A stretch of DNA of 64,000 bases. It comes from Pedobacter sp. W3I1 (lineage in GTDB: Bacteria > Bacteroidota > Bacteroidia > Sphingobacteriales > Sphingobacteriaceae). The DNA lies in contig NZ_JAUSXN010000001.1 in NCBI RefSeq assembly GCF_030816015.1, positions 992,001 through 1,056,000 on the forward strand, in the 5' to 3' direction. Each line of letters opens with the position of its first letter. Positions within the stretch are counted from its first letter, which is position 1. The notes under the pieces were generated by a model. It had not been told where the DNA came from. It searched no databases and saw only the letters and a list, made by a program, of their open reading frames with translations. Positions 28,556 to 36,461 of this stretch are shown here, in pieces. The position numbers were made by a program, and so were the translations under genes.

Positions 28556-29371
28556 ATGCAAAAAACAATTAAATATGTTATGGTAGCTTTTGTTGCTATC
28601 ATATCAATAGCAAGTTGTAAAAAAGAAATTAATTGGAATGCCAAACCCGATCCTAATGGAAATGGCTGTAAACTTACTACAGTAAATGCTGACTTAGGTA
28701 TATTGGGTCAGTATTCTATTAACTATGTTTATGACGCATCCGGTAAACTGACTAAGGCTACCAGTGATGGCGAAAGCAGGATATACACTTATACTGAAAC
28801 AAAAATTACGGGTGTGTTACCTGACGGAGAAAAAACAGAGCTAACCATATCTGGCGGAAAAGCTGTTTCAAGTTATAATTCCGATTTTTTTAATGTAAAC
28901 GGTGTCAGTATTCCGGTAACCAGAACCTATGCTTATAATGCTGACGGCTACCTCAGTGTGGTAAAGAGTTATTTAGATAAGAGTTTAAATTCTACTGCCG
29001 AACTTACTTATTCGAATGGAAACCTGATACAAAGCAAAATTACCTATACTGAAGATGGGGAAGTAGAAACAACCACGTACGAATACTCAAGTCAACTCGC
29101 CGTTAATCCATACGAGACTTCTGATCCAATTTCAGTAATTGTTGATTATATGCCTGGCGGTTACTTCGGGAAACATTCTAAAAATGTGGTCATAAAATCT
29201 ATACAACGTTCAGCAAAATTAAATGCTCAGCTGGTTTCTGATTACAGTTACAAATTTGATGCTAAAGGCAACGCAATATACACTTCAGTAAAAAGTGCAC
29301 AGAAATTGAGTGACGGAACAGTATTAAATGAATCTTCTGCAATTTTTAATTTGGTGTATAATTGTAAATAG
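28556..29371 (+). CDS. Beta-rich hypothetical lipoprotein
   Basis: The 271-residue protein has a lipobox IASC (Cys21) followed by KK. Then comes a run of strands with recurring Y-x-Y-(D/N)-A-x-G-x-L patterns (NYVYDASGKLTKA, TYAYNADGYLSVV, SYKFDAKGNAI), which looks like the DUF4595/RHS-type beta meander. Function is unknown. It follows the esterase by 12 bases and ends with a strong terminator. Confidence 0.7.
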   Translation: MQKTIKYVMVAFVAIISIASCKKEINWNAKPDPNGNGCKLTTVNADLGILGQYSINYVYDASGKLTKATSDGESRIYTYTETKITGVLPDGEKTELTISGGKAVSSYNSDFFNVNGVSIPVTRTYAYNADGYLSVVKSYLDKSLNSTAELTYSNGNLIQSKITYTEDGEVETTTYEYSSQLAVNPYETSDPISVIVDYMPGGYFGKHSKNVVIKSIQRSAKLNAQLVSDYSYKFDAKGNAIYTSVKSAQKLSDGTVLNESSAIFNLVYNCK

Positions 29372-29419
29372 ACAAAAATTCGATTTAAATAATACTTACA
29401 ATAAAGGTATAAAAATAGA

Positions 29420-29456
29420 AAAAGCCAGATCATGCTCCATGATCTGGCTTTTGTTT
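29420..29456 (+). terminator. Strong rho-independent terminator
   Basis: A perfect 15-bp stem (AAAAGCCAGATCATG and its complement) with a 3-base loop is followed by TTTGTTTTT. The perfect A/T symmetry allows use on either strand. The 180 bases to the next gene hold no other gene. Confidence 0.92.
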
Positions 29457-29637
29457 TTAAATGATTTTCAAAACATTTATGTGACCAGAGCGTAAACGCT
29501 CATTTTACCACTCTTTTTTTACGATTTAGCCCCTTATTTTTTGGTAACAAGTCGTCTACATTTGTTTACGAGCATGTCAATTTAAAGATTGAAATGATGC
29601 TTGTGCCCTAACCAAATATTTACCTAAATAAAAAAAA

Positions 29638-30465
29638 ATGAGAAATGAAAAAATGAAATTATGTATGCTATGGGTATGCATGTTTGTAGCGCTTTTATCT
29701 TGTAAAAAAGATATAGCAGAAGTTAAAACAGAAAAAGGCGAGGTTAAGGCCTGGGAAACATTGATTGACGGAACCTCTTTTGCCAATTACACTAATTTTG
29801 AGGCACAATGGAATTATAATTATCCCTGGGGTACCGATCATAATGGATCTGCACGTATGGTAGGCAGCTCTTCTAACCATAATCAAATTTCGTTAAGTGG
29901 AAGCGTGTTAACGATTAAAGCTACGCGCCTGGCTTCATCACCAGGAAACAGTACGGCTAACGGTTTTACTAACGTGGCGATATGGTATAACTCTGGTGCC
30001 TGCCACGCCAAACAGCAGGTGCTCATTAACGATCAGTTTCCCAGTTATACCATTTCTGGCGATTTCGCCGTGCCTACAAGCAGAGGTACCTGGCCCGCAT
30101 TCTGGATTACAGGGGTAAACTCATGGCCACCTGAAAGTGATATTATGGAATTTAAAGGCAGTAATACCAATTGGCAGAATACTTATGATGGCGGCTGGGA
30201 GAATAAACTCACTGCAGTTTCTAATGCAGGCTCGTACCATAATTACAAATGCTGGTACAACAAAGTAAGCGCAACAGATGTAGATTGCCATTATTATATC
30301 GATAACGTTTGGGTAGCCAAACATACCATGAGTAATTCGGTAAACAAACCCATGTGGCTAATCATCAACATGCAAATGGAAGGCGATAGCGGCTCTCCTG
30401 GTCCGTCTGGCAATACTTTTTACACCGGTAAAAATATTTATCTGGGCAGAGAAAGAGCTTTTTAA
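29638..30465 (+). CDS. Glycoside hydrolase family 16-like lipoprotein
   Basis: The 275-residue protein has a lipobox LLSC (Cys22) and a concanavalin-like fold with the GH16 signature ESDIME (Glu166, Asp168, Glu171, the ExDxxE catalytic triad), preceded by TWPAFWITGVNSWP. Family members cut beta-1,3/1,4-glucans, agar or carrageenan. The start is ATG 29638; an alternative ATG five codons later also gives a lipoprotein signal. Aromatic-rich loops suggest glycan binding. Substrate cannot be assigned from sequence. Confidence 0.85.
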   Translation: MRNEKMKLCMLWVCMFVALLSCKKDIAEVKTEKGEVKAWETLIDGTSFANYTNFEAQWNYNYPWGTDHNGSARMVGSSSNHNQISLSGSVLTIKATRLASSPGNSTANGFTNVAIWYNSGACHAKQQVLINDQFPSYTISGDFAVPTSRGTWPAFWITGVNSWPPESDIMEFKGSNTNWQNTYDGGWENKLTAVSNAGSYHNYKCWYNKVSATDVDCHYYIDNVWVAKHTMSNSVNKPMWLIINMQMEGDSGSPGPSGNTFYTGKNIYLGRERAF

Positions 30466-30489
30466 TTTATAAAAACAAATATTTAATTT

Positions 30490-30513
30490 GGAGGTGGCTT
30501 AATGGCTGCCTCC
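30490..30513 (+). terminator. Possible hairpin terminator after the GH16 gene
   Basis: GGAGGTGGC and GCTGCCTCC form a 9-bp stem with two G-T wobbles and a 6-base loop. It is not followed by a strong T-run, so it may be only a weak terminator. It lies 24 bases after the GH16 gene and 20 before the CAP gene. Confidence 0.4.
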
Positions 30514-30533
30514 ATTTGTAGTGTAAATAGAAT

Positions 30534-31016
30534 ATGAAAAAATACCTGATCATGCTTGCTGGTATATTGCTCTGCGTTTTATTGATGCAATGCAAAAAGG
30601 ATGAAATAAAGAAGCCAGAAAGCAATGTTAGTTTATTGATTAACCAAATTAATCTGTTGAGACAAAGCGGATGTAATTGCGGTACTGAATATATGGCCCC
30701 GGTACCCGATTTATCTTTAAATAACCAATTGCAAAATGCTGCAATAGCCCATGCAAAAGATATGGCTCAACAAAATTATTTTGATCATTTATCTCCAGAT
30801 GGCGGTACTCCAGCTGAGCGGGCATTAAACGCAGGTTATAAAGGCGATTTTAGAGCGGAAAATTTAGCTAAGGGATATTCTGAGGTCGATCTTGTAATTA
30901 CAGCATGGAAAAATAGTGTAAGCCATTGTAAAGCCATGATGGATGCTAAAAGTAAAGAAGCAGGCGCAGGTATGGTACAAAATTATTGGGTGGTAACCTT
31001 TGGTAGTCCGTTATAA
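30534..31016 (+). CDS. CAP-domain lipoprotein
   Basis: The 160-residue protein has a lipobox MQC (Cys20) and a CAP/SCP domain with the His/Glu tetrad: His73 (AIAHAKDM), His85 (NYFDHLSP), Glu109 (RAENLAKG) and His131 (VSHCKAMM). Bacterial CAP proteins are secreted; roles include proteolysis-like or lipid-binding functions. Its stop overlaps that of the GH18 gene on the other strand by 6 bases. Confidence 0.9.
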   Translation: MKKYLIMLAGILLCVLLMQCKKDEIKKPESNVSLLINQINLLRQSGCNCGTEYMAPVPDLSLNNQLQNAAIAHAKDMAQQNYFDHLSPDGGTPAERALNAGYKGDFRAENLAKGYSEVDLVITAWKNSVSHCKAMMDAKSKEAGAGMVQNYWVVTFGSPL

Positions 31017-32135
31017 TTCTTTTATCGTTTTGTCAATCACATCCAGTAAGCCATTGCTATAAGCATCATCAGTCAATTCCCAAAACATGATGCCATTTAA
31101 TTTTTGATCAATGACATATTTGGTTTTTAATGAAATTGATTTGGGATCATCAAAGCTGGCGAAGTACTTCATTTGAGGATTATAATAATAGGGGGCTTTG
31201 GCTGTCTCGTCCCAATAGTAGGTATAGCCATTTTCTGTAGTGAACTGCTTTTTAAAATCCTTAAAAGAAACGCCGCTGATAAATTTGGTAGGCTGGTATA
31301 AACCCTGGTTTGCATCTGTCGTGTTTTCGAAAATACGGGCATAAAAGGCGGCTCCCAATGCTATTTTTTGCGCAGGTACACCTAATTTTATCAATGCTTT
31401 TACGCCATAATCGCCCGATAAATCTTGTTCGCCGGTAGAATATAAAGGTGAATGGTGACCACTTTTAACCGCATAACCGCTAACCAGATCGTAGCTCATC
31501 AAATTAACCCGGTTTACCAATGGCATTACCTTATCCCATTCGAAACAAGAATCAATACAGTTCTTTGTACCGCCTGCAGCAAAACTGATTTCGGCTTTTT
31601 TACCCAGTTTTTTACGTAATTCTTTAATCAGTAAAGTGAAGTTATGTTTATCATCTACCGTATATCTATGGCTTGGGAAGCCTACCACTGCCGGATATTC
31701 CCAATCAATATCTATCCCATCGGCATGGAAAAAGTCGAGTATTTCTTTGGTGCTTTTAGCAAATGTTTTCCGGCCATCAACCCTGCTAAATACTTCAGAG
31801 CAGTTTTTACAGGCACTCCAGCCACCCATGGCAATCATCACCTTTAAATCTGGATTACGCTTTTTTAAACTGACCATCTTTGTAATCAGCGCAGAATCTT
31901 TAGCCGAGTTAATGTTTATGCTATCGCCTTTTAAGTGCCCAAAACTATAGATCAGGTGACTCAGTTTTTCAATTGGGAAGCTATCTATCACTGTATTTTG
32001 CCCGGTATAGTATGCAATTACATTGGGTTTTATATGTTTTTGCGCTTTTACATTGAAACTTAATAGCAGCGTCAGCATCACGAAGGCGGTAACTCTGAAT
32101 GTGGTGGTGTTGTAATTGATATTTCTTTTATGCAC
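31011..32135 (-). CDS. Glycoside hydrolase family 18 chitinase-like protein
   Basis: The 374-residue protein has a basic start, a hydrophobic signal segment (about 13-29), then a GH18 TIM barrel with SxGG-like AMGGWSACK and the catalytic DGIDIDWEYP (Asp139, Asp142, Asp144, Glu146 as the acid). The conserved YDLVSGY and MFWELTDDAYSNG segments follow. It should hydrolyse chitin or related beta-1,4 N-acetylglucosamine polymers. It lies 18 bases after the SirB1-like gene, so they may share a transcript. Confidence 0.92.
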   Translation of the reverse strand: MHKRNINYNTTTFRVTAFVMLTLLLSFNVKAQKHIKPNVIAYYTGQNTVIDSFPIEKLSHLIYSFGHLKGDSININSAKDSALITKMVSLKKRNPDLKVMIAMGGWSACKNCSEVFSRVDGRKTFAKSTKEILDFFHADGIDIDWEYPAVVGFPSHRYTVDDKHNFTLLIKELRKKLGKKAEISFAAGGTKNCIDSCFEWDKVMPLVNRVNLMSYDLVSGYAVKSGHHSPLYSTGEQDLSGDYGVKALIKLGVPAQKIALGAAFYARIFENTTDANQGLYQPTKFISGVSFKDFKKQFTTENGYTYYWDETAKAPYYYNPQMKYFASFDDPKSISLKTKYVIDQKLNGIMFWELTDDAYSNGLLDVIDKTIKEL

Positions 32136-32153
32136 GGGCTAAAATTAAAACGG

Positions 32154-33017
32154 TTATTTTTCAGCAATAATATTTTGTAATTCGGTTAGTTCGGCTACTT
32201 TTTCTGTTGCGCCGGCGTTTTCGTATGCCGAAATCAGGTTTCTGATTACACGGCGGATAATATCGGTATTGCTACATGGTCTATAGTATTCGGGCAGGGC
32301 CTCTAAATTAAGCTGACGCAGAAACTGATCAACATCATGTTTGCCGAAAATATTACCACGGTTAAAGGCATTGATGTAGAAAAGTACGCCGTATTCGGTT
32401 CCTTCCTGTTTACTATCATCTAGATAACCTAAAATAAAATGCTGTGGTAAATTGATCCCATAAACAGGCATGTCTAATTTCTGTGCCAGGGTAGAATAGA
32501 TAATGGCCAGTGAAATCTGGTTGCCTTTTTTGCTTTCCAGTACCTGGTTTAAATAAGAATTTTGAGGATCGTGATGATTTTTTGTATTGCCACCAAAACC
32601 ATACTGTTGATACAAAACGTGATTAATCAGTTTTACTTTTTCAACCGAACTCATTTCGTGTTGAAGGCCCAGCCAGATATCTCTTTTAATTTCTTCCAGC
32701 TGGTTAATTACTTTTTGCTCATCTAAATCGGGATATTGGTACCGGTTAATAATTAATGCCCCCTGTAGTAAATCGAAAGCACCACTTAAATACCATAAGT
32801 TTAAATCTTCTTTAACCGTTTTAAATTGGATTTGATGAACAATATTTTCAATTCGCTCCTGCAACAAGCCATCAAAAGACTGTTCCCAGGCATTTTCTAA
32901 AAAATGTACCACTTCGCCGCCATATTCAAGCAGTTTCTTCTCTACATGATGGAATACTTCCTCGTCAGGATCATCCAACAATTTTACTAAAGCACTTATC
33001 TCTGCGTTATTTTCCAT
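32154..33017 (-). CDS. SirB1-type transglutaminase-like protein
   Basis: The 287-residue protein contains the Transglut_core2 (SirB1) domain: NSYLNQVLESKKGNQISLAIIYSTLAQKLDMPVYGINLPQHF, where the usual catalytic Cys is not obvious but the His is. The N-terminal third is helical. The protein is cytoplasmic; it has no signal. SirB1 homologues have an unclear role. It is divergent from the methyltransferase gene with about 44 bases between starts. Confidence 0.8.
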   Translation of the reverse strand: MENNAEISALVKLLDDPDEEVFHHVEKKLLEYGGEVVHFLENAWEQSFDGLLQERIENIVHQIQFKTVKEDLNLWYLSGAFDLLQGALIINRYQYPDLDEQKVINQLEEIKRDIWLGLQHEMSSVEKVKLINHVLYQQYGFGGNTKNHHDPQNSYLNQVLESKKGNQISLAIIYSTLAQKLDMPVYGINLPQHFILGYLDDSKQEGTEYGVLFYINAFNRGNIFGKHDVDQFLRQLNLEALPEYYRPCSNTDIIRRVIRNLISAYENAGATEKVAELTELQNIIAEK

Positions 33018-33046
33018 AAAACATACCTACGTTTGCAGTGTTTAAT

Positions 33047-33054
33047 TACTTTTG
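33047..33054 (+). promoter_or_regulatory. Putative -7 box (TACTTTTG) abutting methyltransferase start
   Basis: Exact TAnnTTTG match ending seven bases before the ATG at 33062, so transcription would start at or very near that ATG. The frame extends upstream to 33038, but that would place the box inside the coding sequence, so I prefer 33062. Confidence 0.5.
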
Positions 33055-33061
33055 CAATATT

Positions 33062-33844
33062 ATGCTATTTCAATTTATTACAGATTACCTTAAACACCGT
33101 TTAACAGCAAAAAGCCGACATGGAACGCACTCACCATTCGTGTACAAGCTCGCTGATGAGGTAATTTACGATTTTACCGACAAATCTGAATACAAAAACA
33201 TAGAAGAACAGCGAAAAAAACTTTTTAATGACGATTCGATAATCACCGTTACAGACCTTGGGGCGGGTTCTCACCTCAATAAAAACCGTACAAAGAAGGT
33301 AAGTCAGATTGCCAAGAATGCGTTAAAAAGTCCGAGGTTGGCCAAGCTTATTTATCGGCTAGCTAAAAATACCCAGGCAAAAAGTGCAATAGAATTGGGT
33401 ACCTGTTTGGGTATTACCACCGCTTATCTTGCTAAGACAGATCCTCAGACCGAAGTGATCACGATAGAAGGTTGTCCGCAAACGGCTGAAGTGGCGAAGA
33501 AAAATTTCCAGGATCTAAATTTAGAGAATATCGAACTTCATGTGGGCAATTTTGATTTAATCCTGCCTGATATTATTGCCAAACAACCAAGTTTAGATTT
33601 CGTTTACATTGATGGTAACCACCGTAAGGATGCTACCCTGAATTATTTTAAATGGTGTTTACCTAAAATTAATGAGAATTCGCTGCTCATTTTTGACGAT
33701 ATTTATTGGAGCGAGGGCATGAAGGAAGCCTGGGCAGAAATTAAAAACCATCCTGATGTTACGTTAACCGTAGATCTATTCTGGATTGGTTTGGTTTACT
33801 TTAAAAAAGGACAGGCAAAGGAACACTTTAAGCTTAAATTTTAA
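33062..33844 (+). CDS. Class I SAM-dependent O-methyltransferase-like protein
   Basis: The 260-residue protein has the SAM-binding motif AIELGTCLGITTAYLA, the acidic ligand VITIEGCPQ, and FVYIDGNHRK, matching the Methyltransf_24/O-methyltransferase fold. An N-terminal region TAKSRHGTHSPFVYKLADEVIY is conserved in this family in Bacteroidota. The substrate is unknown. It is followed four bases later by the DUF1345 gene. Confidence 0.85.
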   Translation: MLFQFITDYLKHRLTAKSRHGTHSPFVYKLADEVIYDFTDKSEYKNIEEQRKKLFNDDSIITVTDLGAGSHLNKNRTKKVSQIAKNALKSPRLAKLIYRLAKNTQAKSAIELGTCLGITTAYLAKTDPQTEVITIEGCPQTAEVAKKNFQDLNLENIELHVGNFDLILPDIIAKQPSLDFVYIDGNHRKDATLNYFKWCLPKINENSLLIFDDIYWSEGMKEAWAEIKNHPDVTLTVDLFWIGLVYFKKGQAKEHFKLKF

Positions 33845-33848
33845 AAAA

Positions 33849-34520
33849 ATGAATGTTGAACCCCAGTTAGAAGGTATTCAGAAAAGATCAGCAATGTTTA
33901 TTTTGTTGATTAGCTTATTTTCGGGAATTGCTTTTTATTTGGTGTCGCTTTTTATTAAAATGAGTGCGCTTACGCATATCATGTTTGGTTGGGATGCGTT
34001 TTGTTTAATGCTCATTACCCTCCACTGGTATATGTTTTTTCATACCTCAGTCGCCGAAACACATCTTAAAGCTAAAATGCAAGATGAAACACGGGGCGAA
34101 ATTTTTGCCATTGTGGTGGTATCTACCTTTGCGGGTTTACTCGCTGTAGTGCTGCTGTTAATGAATAAAGATATTGAACCGCTCGATCTCGTAGTGGCCA
34201 TTACAGGGATGTTTTTGTCGTGGTTTTTGGTGCACACTACCTTTAGCATGCGTTATGCACACCTTTATTATGGCGACGATAAGAAGAAACATATGGATAA
34301 AAAAGGAGCAGGGCTGGAATTTCCTGGAGATGATGAGCCCGATTTTATTGACTTTGCCTACTTTTCTTTCGTGTTGGGCATGACTTTCCAGGTTTCTGAT
34401 GTCGAAATTTCGAGCAGAAGGATCAGACGGCTTTCCCTTTTACATAGTTTAATCGCCTTTATCTTTAATACTGTAATTGTAGCTTTAACCATCAATGCAT
34501 TAGCAGGCTTAAGCAAATAA
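33849..34520 (+). CDS. DUF1345 family membrane protein
   Basis: The 223-residue protein has six probable membrane helices and the DUF1345 landmarks HTTFSMRYAHLYY and PDFIDFAYFSFVLGMTFQVSDVEI. Its function is unknown, and some members resemble ion-channel-type folds. I chose the ATG at 33849; the longer open frame overlaps the methyltransferase gene and is not family-like. The two genes are likely cotranscribed. Confidence 0.85.
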   Translation: MNVEPQLEGIQKRSAMFILLISLFSGIAFYLVSLFIKMSALTHIMFGWDAFCLMLITLHWYMFFHTSVAETHLKAKMQDETRGEIFAIVVVSTFAGLLAVVLLLMNKDIEPLDLVVAITGMFLSWFLVHTTFSMRYAHLYYGDDKKKHMDKKGAGLEFPGDDEPDFIDFAYFSFVLGMTFQVSDVEISSRRIRRLSLLHSLIAFIFNTVIVALTINALAGLSK

Positions 34521-34533
34521 TTTCTTTTTGGAA

Positions 34534-34583
34534 AAACTTACGAAGTTTAGAAAGGCCTAAGCGAAGGAGAACTTCGTAAGTTT
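34534..34583. repeat. 14-bp inverted repeat (ACTTACGAAGTT)
   Basis: AAACTTACGAAGTT and AACTTCGTAAGTTT are exact complements 22 bases apart. It follows the DUF1345 gene but has no T-run, so it is a dispersed palindrome rather than a convincing terminator. Confidence 0.6.
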
Positions 34584-34617
34584 GGTCTGGCCTTGGCTGG
34601 TTCTTTAGTAATCGTAG

Positions 34618-35985
34618 TTTTTTGGAAATGAGCAGTTCAGTTCTTTTGGCGGACTTCAGTCCCGCTCCCGCTTCTGCCAATTGAAAAAAATCGGCATCTC
34701 GCTTCGATCGGGTTAGGAACAAGGGATAAATACTTTTGGCTCAATTTCAGGAGCAGTCCTTTCGGTCATAAACCTGACAGCAGCGGTAGCCCCGAATTTT
34801 TCATGAGAGCTATAGCGTATGGCAGGGCTACAATAGCCAAGAACCAAAGGCCGTTCGTTTTCAAAGAAAAAATGTTAATGTATGGGATAGGAAATGAGTG
34901 GTTCAATTCTTTTGGCGGGCTTCAGTCCCGCTCCCGCTTCTGCCAATTGAAAAAATTGGCATCCCGCTTCGATCGGGTTTAAGAACAAGGGATAAATACT
35001 TTTGGCTCAATTTCAGGAGCAGTCCTTCGGTTATAAACCTGACAGCAGCGGTAGCCCCGAATTTTTTATGAGGGCTATAGCGTATGGCAGGGCTACAATA
35101 GCCTAGAACAACAGGCCGTTCGTTTTCAAATAAAAAATGTTAATGTATGGGATAGGAAATGAACAGTCCTGTTCTTTTGGCGGGCTTCAGTCCCGCTCCC
35201 GCTTCTGCCAATTGAAAAATTGGCATCCCGCTTCGATCGGGTTTAAGAACAAGGGATAAATACTTTTGGCTCAATTTCAGGAGCAGTCCTTTCGGTTATA
35301 AACCTGACAGCAGCGGTAGCCCCGAATTTTTTATGAGGGCTATAGCGTATGGCAGGGCTACAATAGCCTAGAACAACAGGCCGTTCGTTTTCAAATAAAA
35401 AATGTTAATGTATGGGATAGGAAATGAACAGTCCTGTTCTTTTGGCGGGCTTCAGTCCCGCTCCCGCTTCTGCCAATTGAAAAAATTGGCATCCCGCTTC
35501 GATCGGGTTTAAGAACAAGGGATAAATACTTTTGGCACCATTTCAGGAGCAGTCCTTTCGGTTATAAACCTGACAGCAGCGGTAGCCCCGAATTTTTTAT
35601 GAGGGCTATAGCGTATGGCAGGGCTACAATAGCCAAGAACCAAAGGCCGTTCGTTTTCAAATAAAAAATGTTAATGATGGGATAGGAAATGTACAATCCA
35701 GCTCTTTTGGCAGGCTTCAGTCCCGCTCCCGCTTCTGCCAATTGAAAAAAATCGGCATCCCGCTTCGATCGGGTTTAAGAACAAGGGATAAATACCTTTG
35801 GCTCCATGCCAGGAGCAAGCTTTTCTGTTATAAACCTGCCAGCAGCGAGCATCCCGATTTAAGCACGATTCTTTTGTTTTTTATTGTGTGTTTGCTTGTT
35901 TCACAGGTTTCTTCGGGATAAAGCGAATGGCAGGGCTTCAATTGCCAGGAATCACAATCCTATTGTTTTCAAATAGAGAATATAA
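34618..35985. repeat. Five-copy tandem array of a 265-bp intergenic element (family B)
   Basis: Anchored on a TTCTTTTGGC motif, copies begin at 34641, 34907, 35172, 35437 and 35702, a steady period of 265-266 bases. Copies 2-4 are nearly identical; copy 5 diverges after about 100 bases. Each holds short hairpins (CCAATT/AATTGG; CCCGC...CGGG) and a 3' module (TGACAGCAGCGG then GGCAGGGCTACAATAGCC) also found in the family A array. No convincing gene lies inside; copies differ by indels that break any frame. The 1.5 kb between genes is otherwise empty. Confidence 0.9.
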
Positions 35986-36023
35986 GATTTTTATTTATCT
36001 GTAATTCAGTGTTTTATGATTTT

Positions 36024-36080
36024 AAACTGGTTTTTCAGTAATATAACTTGTTTTTTAGTTGTAAAACTGAAAAATAAGTT
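36024..36080. promoter_or_regulatory. Putative BlaI operators, three dyads
   Basis: Three 16-base sites follow the pattern AACTkrTTTTTyAGTw: AACTGGTTTTTCAGTA from 36025, AACTTGTTTTTTAGTT from 36045, and the third on the minus strand from 36080 to 36065. Each is itself a dyad (ACT...AGT), and sites two and three together form a 36-base near-palindrome ending two bases before the -7 box. Position and symmetry fit repression of the operon by its own BlaI-type repressor. Confidence 0.6.
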
Positions 36081-36081
36081 A

Positions 36082-36089
36082 TAGATTTG
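36082..36089 (+). promoter_or_regulatory. Putative -7 box (TAGATTTG)
   Basis: Exact TAnnTTTG match whose G lies four bases before the ATG at 36093, so the mRNA may be leaderless. It directly follows the operator dyads. Confidence 0.5.
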
Positions 36090-36092
36090 AGT

Positions 36093-36461
36093 ATGGAAGA
36101 ATTAACCAAAGCAGAAGAACGTATTATGCAGGTTTTATGGAAACTGCAAAAGGCATTTGTGAAAGATATTATTGATGAACTGGAAGAGGAGCCTAAACCA
36201 CCTTACAATACCATTTCCTCAATTGTTAGGCTTTTAGAGAAGAAAGGTTATGTTAATTATAAGGCTTATGGAAAAACTTACGAATACTTTCCGGCCATTA
36301 CCAAAGATGAATATGCCAAAACTACCTTTTCCAAATTGTTTTCTGGTTATTTTGATAATTCTCCAACCAGCCTTTTATCGTTTATGGTAAAAGAGGAAAA
36401 ACTAAGTGAAAAAGATATAGAAGAAATTAAAAAAATCATTAACCAAGATCCAAAGCCATGA
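36093..36461 (+). CDS. BlaI/MecI family transcriptional repressor
   Basis: The 122-residue protein has the BlaI winged helix: LTKAEERIMQVLWKL, NTISSIVRLLEKKGYVNYKAYGKTYEYFP, and a C-terminal dimerisation helix. BlaI repressors bind paired dyads and are released when a partner membrane protease cuts them. The gene overlaps the M56 gene by the ATGA stop/start, and a run of dyads lies on its promoter. I start it at ATG 36093, as the in-frame TTG six bases upstream is inside the promoter box. Confidence 0.9.
   Translation: MEELTKAEERIMQVLWKLQKAFVKDIIDELEEEPKPPYNTISSIVRLLEKKGYVNYKAYGKTYEYFPAITKDEYAKTTFSKLFSGYFDNSPTSLLSFMVKEEKLSEKDIEEIKKIINQDPKP

Noticed and set aside
33038..33061. Upstream extension of the methyltransferase frame to 33038
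   Set aside because: The extension contains the -7 promoter box TACTTTTG and adds residues not like the family; the ATG at 33062 is preferred.
34492..35985. Open frames and CRISPR-like periodicity in the family B array
   Set aside because: The unit of about 265 bases is far longer than a CRISPR repeat-spacer unit, nearly the whole unit repeats with no unique spacers, and no cas gene is near.
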